A DNA stretch of 64,000 nt from Saccharomyces paradoxus. Taxonomy: Eukaryota; Ascomycota; Saccharomycetes; Saccharomycetales; Saccharomycetaceae. The notes under the pieces are model-generated. The model made no database searches. It saw nothing but the letters and a program-made list of their open reading frames with translations, and was not told where the DNA came from. Below, piece by piece: positions 31,260 through 44,050 of this stretch (position 1 is its first letter; each line of letters starts with the position of its first letter). The position numbers were made by a program, and so were the translations under genes. The stretch covers positions 434,001 through 498,000 of the forward strand of contig NC_047490.1 in NCBI RefSeq assembly GCF_002079055.1, written 5' to 3'.

Positions 31260-32822
31260 ATGAATACTAACGTTCCAATATTCAGTTCTCCAATCAAGGA
31301 TTTATCAAGATCATTCGAACAAAAACGTATAGCAGTTGTAGATGCATTTTATCACGCATATCATGTCAAACCTGATTTTATCGCTAGGTCGCCCGGTAGA
31401 GTAAATTTGATTGGCGAGCATATAGATTATTGTGACTTTTCAGTTTTGCCATTAGCCATTGATGTCGATATGCTTTGCGCAGTTAAAATATTGGACGAAA
31501 AAAATCCGTCCATTACCTTAACAAACGCGGACGCTAGATTTGCACAGCGAAAGTTTGATCTCCCTTTAGATGGTTCCTACATGGCCATAGATCCATCCGT
31601 GTCGGAATGGTCTAATTACTTTAAGTGCGGACTACATGTGGCACATTCGTACTTAAAGAAAATCGCTCCGGAAAGATTTAATAATACACCATTAGTAGGT
31701 GCACAGGTCTTTTGCCAAAGTGACGTCCCTACTGGTGGTGGACTCTCATCTGCATTTACTTGCGCGGTAGCACTAGCCACAATTAGGGCCAATATGGGAA
31801 AAAATTTCAATATTTCCAAAAAAGATTTGACTCGTATTACAGCGGTTGCTGAACACTACGTCGGAGTCAATAATGGTGGTATGGATCAAGCGACATCTGT
31901 TTATGGGGAAGAAGATCATGCGTTGTATGTAGAGTTTAGGCCAGAACTAAAGGCCACACCTTTTAAGTTTCCTCGACTGAAAACTCATGAAATCAGTTTC
32001 GTCATTGCTAATACCCTTGTAAAATCCAATAAATTCGAAAGCGCTCCCACAAATTACAATTTGAGAGTGATAGAGGTGACAGTTGCTGCCAATGCGTTGG
32101 CGACTAGATATAGTGTGGCCTTACCTTCTCACAAGGACAACTCTAACTCAGAAAGAGGAAATCTAAGAGATTTTATGGATGCTTACTACGCCAGATACGA
32201 AAATCAAGCCCAACCATGGAATGGCGATATCGGAACTGGTATTGAACGTTTGATTAAGATGCTAAAATTGGTCGAAGAATCCTTTTCAGGGAAAAAAATT
32301 GGGTTTACTGTAGATGAAGCTTCTTCAGCGTTAAATTGTTCGCGTGAGGAGTTCACTAGAGACTACTTGACAATTTTTCCCGTTCGCTTCCAAGTCCTGA
32401 AACTATATCAAAGAGCTAAACACGTTTACTCCGAGTCCTTGAGAGTCCTTAGGGCCTTAAAGATGATGACAAGTGCCACGTTTCACACGGACGAAGATTT
32501 CTTTACAGATTTTGGTCGACTAATGAATGATTCCCAGGCTTCTTGTGACAAACTTTATGAATGTTCGTGCATAGAAACCAATAAAATATGCTCCATTGCC
32601 CTAGCCAATGGTTCTTTCGGCTCCCGCCTGACTGGTGCTGGTTGGGGCGGTTGCACTGTTCACCTTGTTCCTAGTGGCGCTAACGGAAACGTGGAACAGG
32701 TACGAAAGGCGCTAATCGAGAAATTTTACAATGTCAGATACCCGGATCTCACCGATGAAGAACTAAAAGATGCAATTATTGTTTCCAGACCAGCCTTGGG
32801 CACTTGTTTGTACGAACTATAA
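31260..32822 (+). CDS. GAL3: Gal3, galactose sensor and Gal80 inhibitor
   Basis: 520 aa, the Gal3 length. A GHMP-kinase fold: galactokinase signature [19 protein letters not shown] (about 43-61), an ATP-loop block [10 protein letters not shown] (about 158-167) and a C-terminal [13 protein letters not shown]. Galactokinase Gal1 has two additional residues (GLSSSAAF) in the ATP loop. Their absence here, as in S. cerevisiae Gal3, explains loss of kinase activity and separates Gal3 from Gal1. Family knowledge: with galactose and ATP it binds Gal80 and frees Gal4. A Gal4 site lies upstream, so it is autoregulated. Confidence 0.97.
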   Translation: MNTNVPIFSSPIKDLSRSFEQKRIAVVDAFYHAYHVKPDFIARSPGRVNLIGEHIDYCDFSVLPLAIDVDMLCAVKILDEKNPSITLTNADARFAQRKFDLPLDGSYMAIDPSVSEWSNYFKCGLHVAHSYLKKIAPERFNNTPLVGAQVFCQSDVPTGGGLSSAFTCAVALATIRANMGKNFNISKKDLTRITAVAEHYVGVNNGGMDQATSVYGEEDHALYVEFRPELKATPFKFPRLKTHEISFVIANTLVKSNKFESAPTNYNLRVIEVTVAANALATRYSVALPSHKDNSNSERGNLRDFMDAYYARYENQAQPWNGDIGTGIERLIKMLKLVEESFSGKKIGFTVDEASSALNCSREEFTRDYLTIFPVRFQVLKLYQRAKHVYSESLRVLRALKMMTSATFHTDEDFFTDFGRLMNDSQASCDKLYECSCIETNKICSIALANGSFGSRLTGAGWGGCTVHLVPSGANGNVEQVRKALIEKFYNVRYPDLTDEELKDAIIVSRPALGTCLYEL

Positions 32823-33776
32823 CACTAAACACCTTTTTGGAGCAACTTTTAGACATTGGAAAAGTTTACCCTCTTATATCCCATACAGTCTACAAATAAA
32901 CAAGTTAGTGAGTTCAAATGAGCACTACTGAAACTCTTTAGGGGCTCTATCAAAAAAACATGCCAGCCGCTAGCGTAACCAAAGTCTCATCGAAGCGAGT
33001 CGGAAGCGGAAGAGGTTGTGCGACCATGGTAACAAAGACGCTTTTTTTCCTACGGCAATGAACGGCAGAGAGATGGCGTGCAAGAGGAGGGGCGATGCCC
33101 GCCGCGGACTGCCCATTTGGGAAAGAACAGAATTTCTCCCTCACGCCAGATTATGACTCGTAAGTCTAATATCCGCGGAGCAGTTTTCAGTCCTTCCATG
33201 GAACCGCTTGCGACTCTTCTGTGCCTCTGGTTCCGCGCATATATGACTAGGCGCCGCTCATTTCCGTTTAAATCCGTTTTTTTATCATTTTAGGTCTTTC
33301 CATCGTATTCTTGCAACCCCACTGGGTGTTGGTATTACTAATTGTTGACTATACAACATATAAAGATTATGAATAGTTCCCCTTCTCATCGCCATCGCCT
33401 CACCCTCTCTAACGCTTGCATGTGCTTATATATACATAAATACCTAGCCAAAAGAATATATAGGGAACCTAGTGAGTTTGTACCTTTTGTTTTTTAAGTT
33501 GAAGTGTAGCAAGGTAAAAAAATCCAGTTCACTCTAAAACATAGGAGCTGCCTATTATCTGTGCATTATATTCTCAGTGCAACCATTTTCCGGGACCGAA
33601 TTATTTTCCCCTTCCATTGATTTAAAGTTTAAGCTCTAGCTCTCCCTAAGGAAAAGACGAAGGTGTTGCGGGAGCATATACGCAGAGACATAAAAAGAAA
33701 AAAACTATCGCAAAGACCGAAAGTAACAAAAAAAAGTAGATAAATAACATCTACTAAAATACATAAAGAGCATTCG
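32823..33776. other. Intergenic region GAL3-SNQ2 with SNQ2 promoter
   Basis: 954 bases. PDRE and Yap1-type sites lie at 33172-33341. A TGACTC (Gcn4/AP-1-like) core is near 33154-33159. The small ORFs here are not convincing. Confidence 0.6.
33172..33341. promoter_or_regulatory. Pdr1/Pdr3 and Yap1 sites of SNQ2
   Basis: TCCGCGGA at 33172-33179 is a perfect PDRE. TCCATGGA at 33195-33202 is a PDRE-like variant. TTACTAA at 33335-33341 is a Yap1 element. They lie 435-605 bases before the ATG. Control of SNQ2 by these factors is established. Confidence 0.8.
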
Positions 33777-36700
33777 ATGAGTAATATTACAAACACTCAG
33801 GATAGCTCGAATAATACCGTAGTTAGGAGCTCAAGCGCTTCATTCGCAGCTTCAGAAGAATCCTTTACCGGCATTTCTCATGAAAAAGATAAGCATAGAG
33901 ATACTCCGGCAGATAGACTAACAAAGATGCTGACAGGGCCTGCAAAAGACAGTGCAAGTCAGATTAGTGCCGCTATGTCAGATATGTCTCCCGATGTCGT
34001 GTCCAAAGTGGAGTCCTTTGCAGATGCGCTATCCCGTCATACAACGAGAAGCGGTGCCTTTAACATGGATTCCGGCGATGACGATGCGTTCGATGCCCAC
34101 GCCATCTTTGAAAGTTTTGTAAGAGACGCTGATGAACAAGGCATTCATATCCGTAAAGCCGGTGTTACCATAGAGAACGTAAGCGCCAAAGGTGTCGACG
34201 CAAGTGCCCTAGAGGGTGCTACCTTCGGTAACATCCTGTGTTTACCATTGACCATCTTCAAAGGTATCAAGGCTAAAAGGCATCAAAAGATGAGACAGAT
34301 CATAAGCAATGTTAATGCCCTAGCAGAAGCGGGTGAAATGATTTTGGTTCTTGGAAGGCCCGGTGCCGGTTGTTCCTCCTTTTTAAAAGTGACAGCAGGT
34401 GAAATAGATCAATTTGCTGGCGGTGTTTCCGGTGATGTAGCATATGACGGTATTCCTCAAGAGGAAATGATGAAACGATATAAAGCGGATGTTATTTACA
34501 ATGGTGAGCTGGATGTTCATTTCCCCTACTTAACGGTTAAGCAAACTTTGGATTTTGCTATCGCCTGCAAAACCCCTGCTCTAAGAGTTAATAACGTATC
34601 CAAAAAAGAATACATTGCATCTAGAAGGGACCTATATGCGACGATTTTCGGCCTAAGGCATACCTATAATACTAAAGTTGGTAACGATTTCGTTAGGGGT
34701 GTATCTGGTGGTGAACGTAAGCGTGTCTCCATTGCCGAAGCCTTGGCCGCCAAAGGTTCCATATACTGCTGGGATAATGCCACTAGAGGTCTAGACGCGT
34801 CCACGGCCTTGGAATACGCAAAAGCCATCCGTATTATGACAAACTTATTGAAGTCCACTGCTTTTGTCACAATTTATCAGGCAAGTGAAAACATTTACGA
34901 AACTTTTGATAAGGTCACTGTCCTTTATTCTGGTAAACAAATTTATTTTGGTTTAATCCATGAAGCAAAACCATATTTCGCAAAAATGGGTTACTTGTGT
35001 CCTCCAAGGCAAGCAACTGCTGAATTTTTGACCGCATTAACAGATCCAAATGGATACCATCTGATCAAGCCAGGTTATGAAAATAAGGTTCCAAGAACCG
35101 CTGAAGAATTTGAAACATATTGGTTAAATTCTCCAGAGTTTGCTCAAATGAAAAAAGATATCGCTACTTATAAAGAAAAAGTCAATACCGAAAAGACAAA
35201 AGAAATTTACGACGAATCGATGGCTCAAGAAAAATCTAAATATACAAGAAAGAAGTCTTATTATACCGTGTCATATTGGGAACAAGTCAAACTGTGTACC
35301 CAACGTGGGATTCAAAGAATCTATGGTAACAAGAGTTATACAGTCATTAATGTCTGCTCCGCTATTATTCAATCTTTTATTACCGGATCATTATTTTACA
35401 ATACCCCTTCATCTACTTCCGGTGCTTTTTCAAGAGGCGGTGTTTTGTATTTCGCACTGCTATATTATTCTTTGATGGGTCTGGCAAATATTTCCTTTGA
35501 ACATAGACCAATCTTACAAAAGCACAAGGGCTACTCTTTGTATCATCCTTCAGCCGAAGCCATTGGTTCCACTCTAGCATCTTTCCCCTTTAGAATGATT
35601 GGTTTGACATGTTTCTTTATCATTTTATTCTTCCTATCTGGGTTGCACAGGACAGCGGGATCATTTTTCACTATCTATTTGTTCTTAACCATGTGTTCAG
35701 AGGCGATTAATGGTTTATTTGAAATGGTTTCTTCAGTATGTGACACTCTTTCTCAAGCTAACTCTATTTCAGGTATTTTGATGATGTCCATATCAATGTA
35801 CTCTACCTATATGATCCAACTGCCTTCGATGCATCCATGGTTCAAATGGATATCGTACGTGCTACCCATCAGGTACGCTTTCGAGTCAATGTTGAATGCC
35901 GAATTTCACGGTAGACATATGAATTGTGCCAATACTCTGGTTCCCAGTGGAGGAGACTATGATAATTTATCCGATGACTACAAAGTATGTGCTTTTGTTG
36001 GTTCGAAACCAGGTCAATCTTATGTGCTTGGTGATGATTACCTAAAAAATCAATTTCAATACGTTTATAAGCATACATGGAGAAACTTTGGTATTATGTG
36101 GTGCTTTTTACTGGGTTATATCGTTTTGAAAGTGATATTCACAGAATACAAGAGACCTGTGAAAGGTGGTGGTGATGCTCTTATCTTTAAGAAAGGATCA
36201 AAAAGATTTATCGCACGTGCAGATGAAGAATCTCCAGACAATGTTAATGATATAGATGCCAAAGAGCAATTTTCGAGTGAAAGTAGTGGCGCAAATGATG
36301 AAGTATTTGATGAGTTAGAAGCTAAAGGTGTTTTCATTTGGAAGGACGTGTGCTTTACTATCCCATATGAAGGTGGTAAGAGAATGCTGTTAGACAATGT
36401 CTCAGGTTATTGTATTCCAGGTACTATGACCGCCTTGATGGGGGAATCAGGTGCAGGTAAAACAACTTTGTTGAACACTCTTGCGCAAAGAAATGTTGGT
36501 ATCATAACAGGTGACATGCTAGTCAATGGACGCCCTATTGATGCAAGTTTCGAAAGGCGTACAGGTTATGTGCAACAACAAGATATACATATCGCTGAGT
36601 TAACTGTTAGAGAATCATTGCAGTTTTCTGCTCGTATGCGTCGTCCACAACGTTTGCCTGATTCTGAAAAAATGGATTACGTGGAAAAAATCATCAGGGT

Positions 36701-38282
36701 TTTAGGTATGGAAGAGTATGCCGAAGCCCTAGTTGGTGAGGTTGGTTGTGGTTTAAACGTTGAACAGAGAAAAAAGTTGTCTATTGGTGTCGAATTGGTC
36801 GCCAAACCAGACTTACTATTATTCCTTGATGAACCTACATCAGGTTTAGATTCTCAATCTTCATGGGCTATTGTTCAATTATTAAAAAGATTATCAAAAG
36901 CTGGCCAATCCATTCTTTGTACGATCCATCAACCTTCAGCTACTTTGTTCGAAGAGTTTGACAGATTACTACTTTTGAGGAAAGGTGGACAAACTGTTTA
37001 TTTCGGAGATATTGGTAAAAACTCTGCCACCATTTTGGACTATTTTGAAAGAAACGGGGCAAGAAAATGTGATTCTAGTGAAAATCCTGCTGAATATATC
37101 TTAGAGGCCATTGGTGCAGGTGCCACCGCATCCGTCAAAGAGGACTGGCATGAAAAATGGTTGAACTCTGCCGAGTATAATCAAACAAAAGAAAAAGTAC
37201 AGGAGTTAATAAATGATTTATCGAAAGAAGAAACTAAGTCCGAACTTGGGGACAAACCTTCCAAATATGCTACTTCTTATGCTTACCAGTTCAAATATGT
37301 TCTAATCAGGACCTCTACCTCATTTTGGAGAAGTCTGAATTACATTATGTCAAAGATGATGCTAATGCTGGTTGGTGGTCTGTATATCGGTTTCACATTT
37401 TTCAACGTTGGTAAAAGTTATGTCGGCTTACAAAATGCAATGTTCGCAGCATTTATCTCCATTATTTTGTCCGCCCCCGCAATGAATCAAATTCAAGCAC
37501 GTGCAATTGCCTCCAGAGAACTTTTTGAAGTCAGAGAATCCCAATCTAACATGTTCCACTGGTCGCTGGTATTGATCACTCAGTACTTGAGTGAGCTTCC
37601 ATACCATTTATTTTTCTCGACAATTTTCTTTGTCTCTTCGTATTTTCCATTAAGAATTTTCTTCGAAGCTTCAAGATCTGCGGTATACTTTTTGAACTAC
37701 TGTATCATGTTCCAGTTATATTATGTCGGTCTTGGTCTAATGATCTTATACATGTCACCAAACCTACCATCCGCTAATGTTATCTTAGGTTTATGTTTGT
37801 CATTTATGCTTTCATTCTGTGGTGTTACACAACCTGTCTCATTGATGCCTGGCTTCTGGACATTCATGTGGAAGGCTTCCCCATACACATATTTCGTTCA
37901 GAACTTGGTTGGTATCATGTTGCACAAAAAACCAGTCGTATGCAAAAAGAAAGAACTAAACTACTTCAACCCACCAAACGGCTCGACATGTGGAGAGTAC
38001 ATGAAACCCTTTTTAGAAAAAGCCACTGGTTATATCGAAAACCCTGATGCTACCTCCGACTGTGCATACTGTATCTATGAAGTTGGTGATAATTATTTGA
38101 CACACATCAGCTCTAAGTATAGCTACCTATGGAGGAATTTTGGAATATTTTGGATTTACATTTTTTTCAATATCATTGCTATGGTTTGTTTATACTACAT
38201 TTTCCATGTAAGACAATCTTCCCTCCTAAGCCCGGTTTCTATACTCAATAAAATCAAAAACATAAGGAAAAAGAAGCAGTAA
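33777..38282 (+). CDS. SNQ2: Snq2, ABC-G (PDR-type) multidrug transporter
   Basis: 1501 aa, the S. cerevisiae length, arranged NBD-TMD-NBD-TMD. NBD1 (about 160-420) has the PDR-type degenerate Walker A GRPGAGCSS (Cys in place of the catalytic Lys) and signature VSGGERKRVSIAEA. NBD2 (about 850-1090) has canonical GESGAGKTT but a degenerate signature LNVEQRKKLSIGVEL. So one composite ATP site is catalytic and the other is not. Two sets of six transmembrane helices (about 510-780 and 1180-1490) carry extracellular loops rich in Cys. Family knowledge: plasma-membrane export of 4-NQO, singlet-oxygen generators and sterol-like drugs. Confidence 0.98.
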   Translation: MSNITNTQDSSNNTVVRSSSASFAASEESFTGISHEKDKHRDTPADRLTKMLTGPAKDSASQISAAMSDMSPDVVSKVESFADALSRHTTRSGAFNMDSGDDDAFDAHAIFESFVRDADEQGIHIRKAGVTIENVSAKGVDASALEGATFGNILCLPLTIFKGIKAKRHQKMRQIISNVNALAEAGEMILVLGRPGAGCSSFLKVTAGEIDQFAGGVSGDVAYDGIPQEEMMKRYKADVIYNGELDVHFPYLTVKQTLDFAIACKTPALRVNNVSKKEYIASRRDLYATIFGLRHTYNTKVGNDFVRGVSGGERKRVSIAEALAAKGSIYCWDNATRGLDASTALEYAKAIRIMTNLLKSTAFVTIYQASENIYETFDKVTVLYSGKQIYFGLIHEAKPYFAKMGYLCPPRQATAEFLTALTDPNGYHLIKPGYENKVPRTAEEFETYWLNSPEFAQMKKDIATYKEKVNTEKTKEIYDESMAQEKSKYTRKKSYYTVSYWEQVKLCTQRGIQRIYGNKSYTVINVCSAIIQSFITGSLFYNTPSSTSGAFSRGGVLYFALLYYSLMGLANISFEHRPILQKHKGYSLYHPSAEAIGSTLASFPFRMIGLTCFFIILFFLSGLHRTAGSFFTIYLFLTMCSEAINGLFEMVSSVCDTLSQANSISGILMMSISMYSTYMIQLPSMHPWFKWISYVLPIRYAFESMLNAEFHGRHMNCANTLVPSGGDYDNLSDDYKVCAFVGSKPGQSYVLGDDYLKNQFQYVYKHTWRNFGIMWCFLLGYIVLKVIFTEYKRPVKGGGDALIFKKGSKRFIARADEESPDNVNDIDAKEQFSSESSGANDEVFDELEAKGVFIWKDVCFTIPYEGGKRMLLDNVSGYCIPGTMTALMGESGAGKTTLLNTLAQRNVGIITGDMLVNGRPIDASFERRTGYVQQQDIHIAELTVRESLQFSARMRRPQRLPDSEKMDYVEKIIRVLGMEEYAEALVGEVGCGLNVEQRKKLSIGVELVAKPDLLLFLDEPTSGLDSQSSWAIVQLLKRLSKAGQSILCTIHQPSATLFEEFDRLLLLRKGGQTVYFGDIGKNSATILDYFERNGARKCDSSENPAEYILEAIGAGATASVKEDWHEKWLNSAEYNQTKEKVQELINDLSKEETKSELGDKPSKYATSYAYQFKYVLIRTSTSFWRSLNYIMSKMMLMLVGGLYIGFTFFNVGKSYVGLQNAMFAAFISIILSAPAMNQIQARAIASRELFEVRESQSNMFHWSLVLITQYLSELPYHLFFSTIFFVSSYFPLRIFFEASRSAVYFLNYCIMFQLYYVGLGLMILYMSPNLPSANVILGLCLSFMLSFCGVTQPVSLMPGFWTFMWKASPYTYFVQNLVGIMLHKKPVVCKKKELNYFNPPNGSTCGEYMKPFLEKATGYIENPDATSDCAYCIYEVGDNYLTHISSKYSYLWRNFGIFWIYIFFNIIAMVCLYYIFHVRQSSLLSPVSILNKIKNIRKKKQ

Positions 38283-40741
<2,459 letters not shown>

Positions 40742-40865
40742 AATTTATAGTATGGATCTTTAACTTTCGTCTAAATATCTTTGTTATTATTAGCCTTAAT
40801 CAAACTTTTTTTTTCTTCGAAGTAGAAGCGTCAGATTTGCGCATTGCTCTGCTCTTGTCGTGACG

Positions 40866-40874
40866 ACGCGAAAA
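40866..40874. promoter_or_regulatory. MBF/SBF-like site upstream of PSF1
   Basis: ACGCGAAAA about 90 bases before the PSF1 ATG, a hybrid MCB/SCB core common at S-phase genes. Confidence 0.5.
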
Positions 40875-40962
40875 TTGTAATTTAGTATGAGTAATGAAAA
40901 AGCAAATGAATTTATAGATATGAGGGAGAAACTTTATAAACGGCCCATACCCACAGGGAGCC

Positions 40963-41589
40963 ATGTATGGGGATTTGGGTAATAAATTAATATTAGAAGC
41001 TAAAAGGACGAAACAATTGTATGCAAGAAGTAGTCAAGATGTTAACTTACCTATGTATCATGAAGATATAATACGAAATATTCTGAAAGAAATTTCAAAT
41101 TTACGTAAAAATACGGAATACCTTAAGGAACAGCAGCAACTAGGAATGCTGGATGACAAGGTAGCTAAATGTCAATATTTTGTCACGTTGTTATGTATGG
41201 AAAGGAACAAGAGATGTCTGTTAGCGTACCAAAAGTTAAGAACTGACATACTAGATTCTATGGCTTGGAATAATAATGGTTTGGACTTAATGAGTAGCAT
41301 GACATTCAGTCAACAAGACACAAATAACCTTTCTCATCAAGAGCAGGAATACTTGAAAGAATACTGCGATTTAATTACTGATTTAAAAAGCGGTGACTTG
41401 GTCGATATTGATTTATCTGGCTCTTTAGTGCCTCCAAGCGATGTTTTTATTGATGTTAGAGTACTCAAAGATGCCGGTGAAATTCAGACTGAATATGGCG
41501 TGTTTAACCTTATTAAAGACTCTCAGTTTTTTGTGAGGCAGTCTGATGTAGAGCGGTTGATTCAGCAAGGTTACTTGCAGAAGATATGA
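40963..41589 (+). CDS. PSF1: Psf1, GINS complex subunit
   Basis: 208 aa, equal to S. cerevisiae. The N-terminal alpha-helical GINS A domain (about 1-140: MYGDLGNKLILEAKRT, NMKR-like RNKRCLLAYQKLR) is followed by a C-terminal B domain of beta strands (about 150-208: SLVPPSDVFIDVRVLKDAGEI, YGVFNLIKDSQFFVRQSDVE). Family knowledge: with Sld5, Psf2 and Psf3 it joins Cdc45 and Mcm2-7 in the CMG replicative helicase. The Psf1 B domain is needed for this binding. The 221-base gap to RPL4B holds its promoter. Confidence 0.97.
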   Translation: MYGDLGNKLILEAKRTKQLYARSSQDVNLPMYHEDIIRNILKEISNLRKNTEYLKEQQQLGMLDDKVAKCQYFVTLLCMERNKRCLLAYQKLRTDILDSMAWNNNGLDLMSSMTFSQQDTNNLSHQEQEYLKEYCDLITDLKSGDLVDIDLSGSLVPPSDVFIDVRVLKDAGEIQTEYGVFNLIKDSQFFVRQSDVERLIQQGYLQKI

Positions 41590-41852
41590 TAAATCCTTTA
41601 CAATCAGTCTTCATGATATATAACCCTGTACAGAACAAGATATATAGCCTCATTCCAATTTTCTCCATTATACCCTTTACTTAAGCCCTTTTTAACAAAT
41701 TCGGTAAAGTTTTGGTTGAACAGCCTTTCTCAGTTTTACGCGACTTTTATTATCAACAAAGTTTTACTTTAAGATAACAATGAAAAGATACACAGAGAAA
41801 CTGTCACAAAATATAACCATCTTCTTACCCTAAAGGATCCTGCTTCCATAAA

Positions 41853-43796
41853 ATGAGAGCATATGGAAAGAGAGGCCCAGTTTTCCCGACTCCTTTTAGA
41901 TCTAATAAAAGATCGTCATCGTCTTCTGATGTGGAATTTAGTGATGACGATGTGAACTCCGTAATCCCTGATATAAGTTCTACGATTTCGAGCAGTATTG
42001 CAGATCATTCGATAGAAGGACTTTTGAACGAACCTAGAAATGTTCGAAATGGCTCGCCGTCATTTAATGGTTTGAGTGAGAAAGCTTCTTTACAACTAGA
42101 TTCAAAAGAGAATGACCAGAATGTTAGGATTATCACTGGCAGTGATGCCTCAATGACATTTATGAAAGATGAAAAGTTGAGTGCTTTTGATTTCCTTGAT
42201 GGTTCAAAGGCATCCAAAAGAAAAAGAAGAAGAACATATCAGAGGCATGACGCAGGCATAGCATCTTCAATTGAATCAGACGTACAAGGAGAAGACAACA
42301 TTACAATGCAGAATGAATCTGAATCAGTAAAGAAGATATACAATGATATCAACGAATTCATATTGAATCTACCAAGAGCTAACGATGATGTATTAAATAA
42401 AATGTTTGAAAACGAAATGGAGAGGGACAACACTGAAGAAGCTAACAATATACACACATCCAAAGACAAAAAATATGGCAAATTTAGAACAATATTAATA
42501 AATAAGAATAAAGAAAATGAGATAGTAGAAGAAGAGGGGGATGAGAAAGCTAACACAGTATCTGTAAATAACGTTGACAACAGTAACACTGAAAAAGAAG
42601 AATTAACTTCAACAAATCACTACAATGAATTAAAAAATATGGGAGATACAATAAAATACCAAGACGACATTGAGTTCTTTCTATCTGATTCTAAAAGTAA
42701 TGATAATAATATGATACCGATCAACGAATACTTTAAGAAACTTTTGAATTTGTCCTTAATGACCATAAATGATGAAGGATTTTTTCAATATGCAAAAAGA
42801 TATTTCAAAAAGGAAATAATTAAGCTTAGTTTTGCTCAGGTTAGGTCCGATTTTCCTGAATTGGTCTTATTACAGGGTTATTTGCTACATAAAGTTAGTG
42901 AATCACAATCCGATTTGCCCTCAAACTTTGAAACTTTTTCTATTGATTTAAGTAAAGATGACGGTAAAATGTGGAGAAAAAAAAACAAGCATATCAATAA
43001 ACTCTCGCACCTGAATTTCGAAGACTTTCTTCGGAAAACGAAATTCAAAACAGGACTTTGCTATTCATTATCACTCTGGGAAATGCCTGGAAAATTATCG
43101 ATGGATATAATAAGGAGAATATCCATCCTTGCTTCAAATAGGGACTTATTTAGTCGGCACATTACAACATTTATCCATTTGTTAGAAAAATTGGTAACCG
43201 ATCCCAAATTTGGCCACATATATATTGAACAGCCTGATATGTTCGATGGAGTGATAATCAATTTGAATAATAAGTTCAAGGATATTCTTGATAACGACTC
43301 GTTGGTTAAGATTCTAATTCTATTAACAAATATGGAAGGCCATAACTATACGCTGTGGAAAGAGGCAGATATGATATTCCAAGCTTCAATGAGCACAATT
43401 TTGAGAAGCATACACCCATTGATCTATGCGAAAGTCGATAACGTACTCTTGCATTTAGGACTCTGCCTTAATATTTGTGGTAGAAAAAAAAGTGATTTGA
43501 AAGTTGATGTTAAATTATGGCATAATATGAGAACTGTGTTTGTTAAAATGGTCCGTGACGGTTCTGATATTAAAAATAGGTTGACGCAGGGCCTGTTTTA
43601 TTTAAATTTTTCATTTTTAATTAAACAACGGAAAGAGCATGATAATTTAGACCCAGAGGAGCTCAATACGTTACTGGTAGAGCTGGAAGCATTTAGATCA
43701 GAAACCTCACAGTTCAATGAGGGCATCTCAAATAAAATCGAAATTGCATTAGATTACTTAAAATCAATCTATAAAGGGAAAAAAATTACAACTTAA
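41853..43796 (+). CDS. RAD61: Rad61/Wpl1, cohesin release factor (Wapl)
   Basis: 647 aa, equal to S. cerevisiae Rad61. The N-terminal half is Asn/Asp/Glu/Ser-rich and disordered, with a basic KASKRKRRR patch (about 113-121). The C-terminal half (about 280-640) is the all-helical Wapl domain: FFLSDSKSNDNNMIPINEYF, GLCYSLSLWEMPGKLSMDII, LNNKFKDILDNDSLVKILIL. Family knowledge: it binds Pds5 and Scc3, opens the Smc3-Mcd1 gate and unloads cohesin until Eco1 acetylates Smc3. Its partner subunit gene MCD1 lies 29 kb to the left. Confidence 0.96.
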   Translation: MRAYGKRGPVFPTPFRSNKRSSSSSDVEFSDDDVNSVIPDISSTISSSIADHSIEGLLNEPRNVRNGSPSFNGLSEKASLQLDSKENDQNVRIITGSDASMTFMKDEKLSAFDFLDGSKASKRKRRRTYQRHDAGIASSIESDVQGEDNITMQNESESVKKIYNDINEFILNLPRANDDVLNKMFENEMERDNTEEANNIHTSKDKKYGKFRTILINKNKENEIVEEEGDEKANTVSVNNVDNSNTEKEELTSTNHYNELKNMGDTIKYQDDIEFFLSDSKSNDNNMIPINEYFKKLLNLSLMTINDEGFFQYAKRYFKKEIIKLSFAQVRSDFPELVLLQGYLLHKVSESQSDLPSNFETFSIDLSKDDGKMWRKKNKHINKLSHLNFEDFLRKTKFKTGLCYSLSLWEMPGKLSMDIIRRISILASNRDLFSRHITTFIHLLEKLVTDPKFGHIYIEQPDMFDGVIINLNNKFKDILDNDSLVKILILLTNMEGHNYTLWKEADMIFQASMSTILRSIHPLIYAKVDNVLLHLGLCLNICGRKKSDLKVDVKLWHNMRTVFVKMVRDGSDIKNRLTQGLFYLNFSFLIKQRKEHDNLDPEELNTLLVELEAFRSETSQFNEGISNKIEIALDYLKSIYKGKKITT

Positions 43797-44050
43797 AGAA
43801 AGTGTATCTTGAGTAGATCCTGGTTTAACAGGAAGGACAATAAAATCTTCAGGCTGTTGGCAATTGTGATCGAAAAGTTTTCTGGAAATTATTATGTGAT
43901 TCTCGAAAATAATGATTGTTGTGTGCTTGCTTGAATTTGACTTCGCTCTCAGTGCGTTCAAGTTACCAGAGTCATAGATGAGCTTCCTAACGTATTCTTC
44001 ATACCTTATGGCGCTTCTAATATGGTCAGATACAATCTTAAGTGATACGG
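43764..44050 (-). pseudogene. Possible decayed coding fragment antisense to the RAD61 3' flank (weak)
   Basis: The minus strand is open for about 95 codons from near 44050 to 43764 without an ATG. The reading looks protein-like rather than low-complexity (for example RSAIRYEEYVRKLIYDSGNL, then FENHIIISRKLFDHN). The last part overlaps RAD61. I recognise no family. It could be a relic of a host gene or a chance open stretch. Confidence 0.2.
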
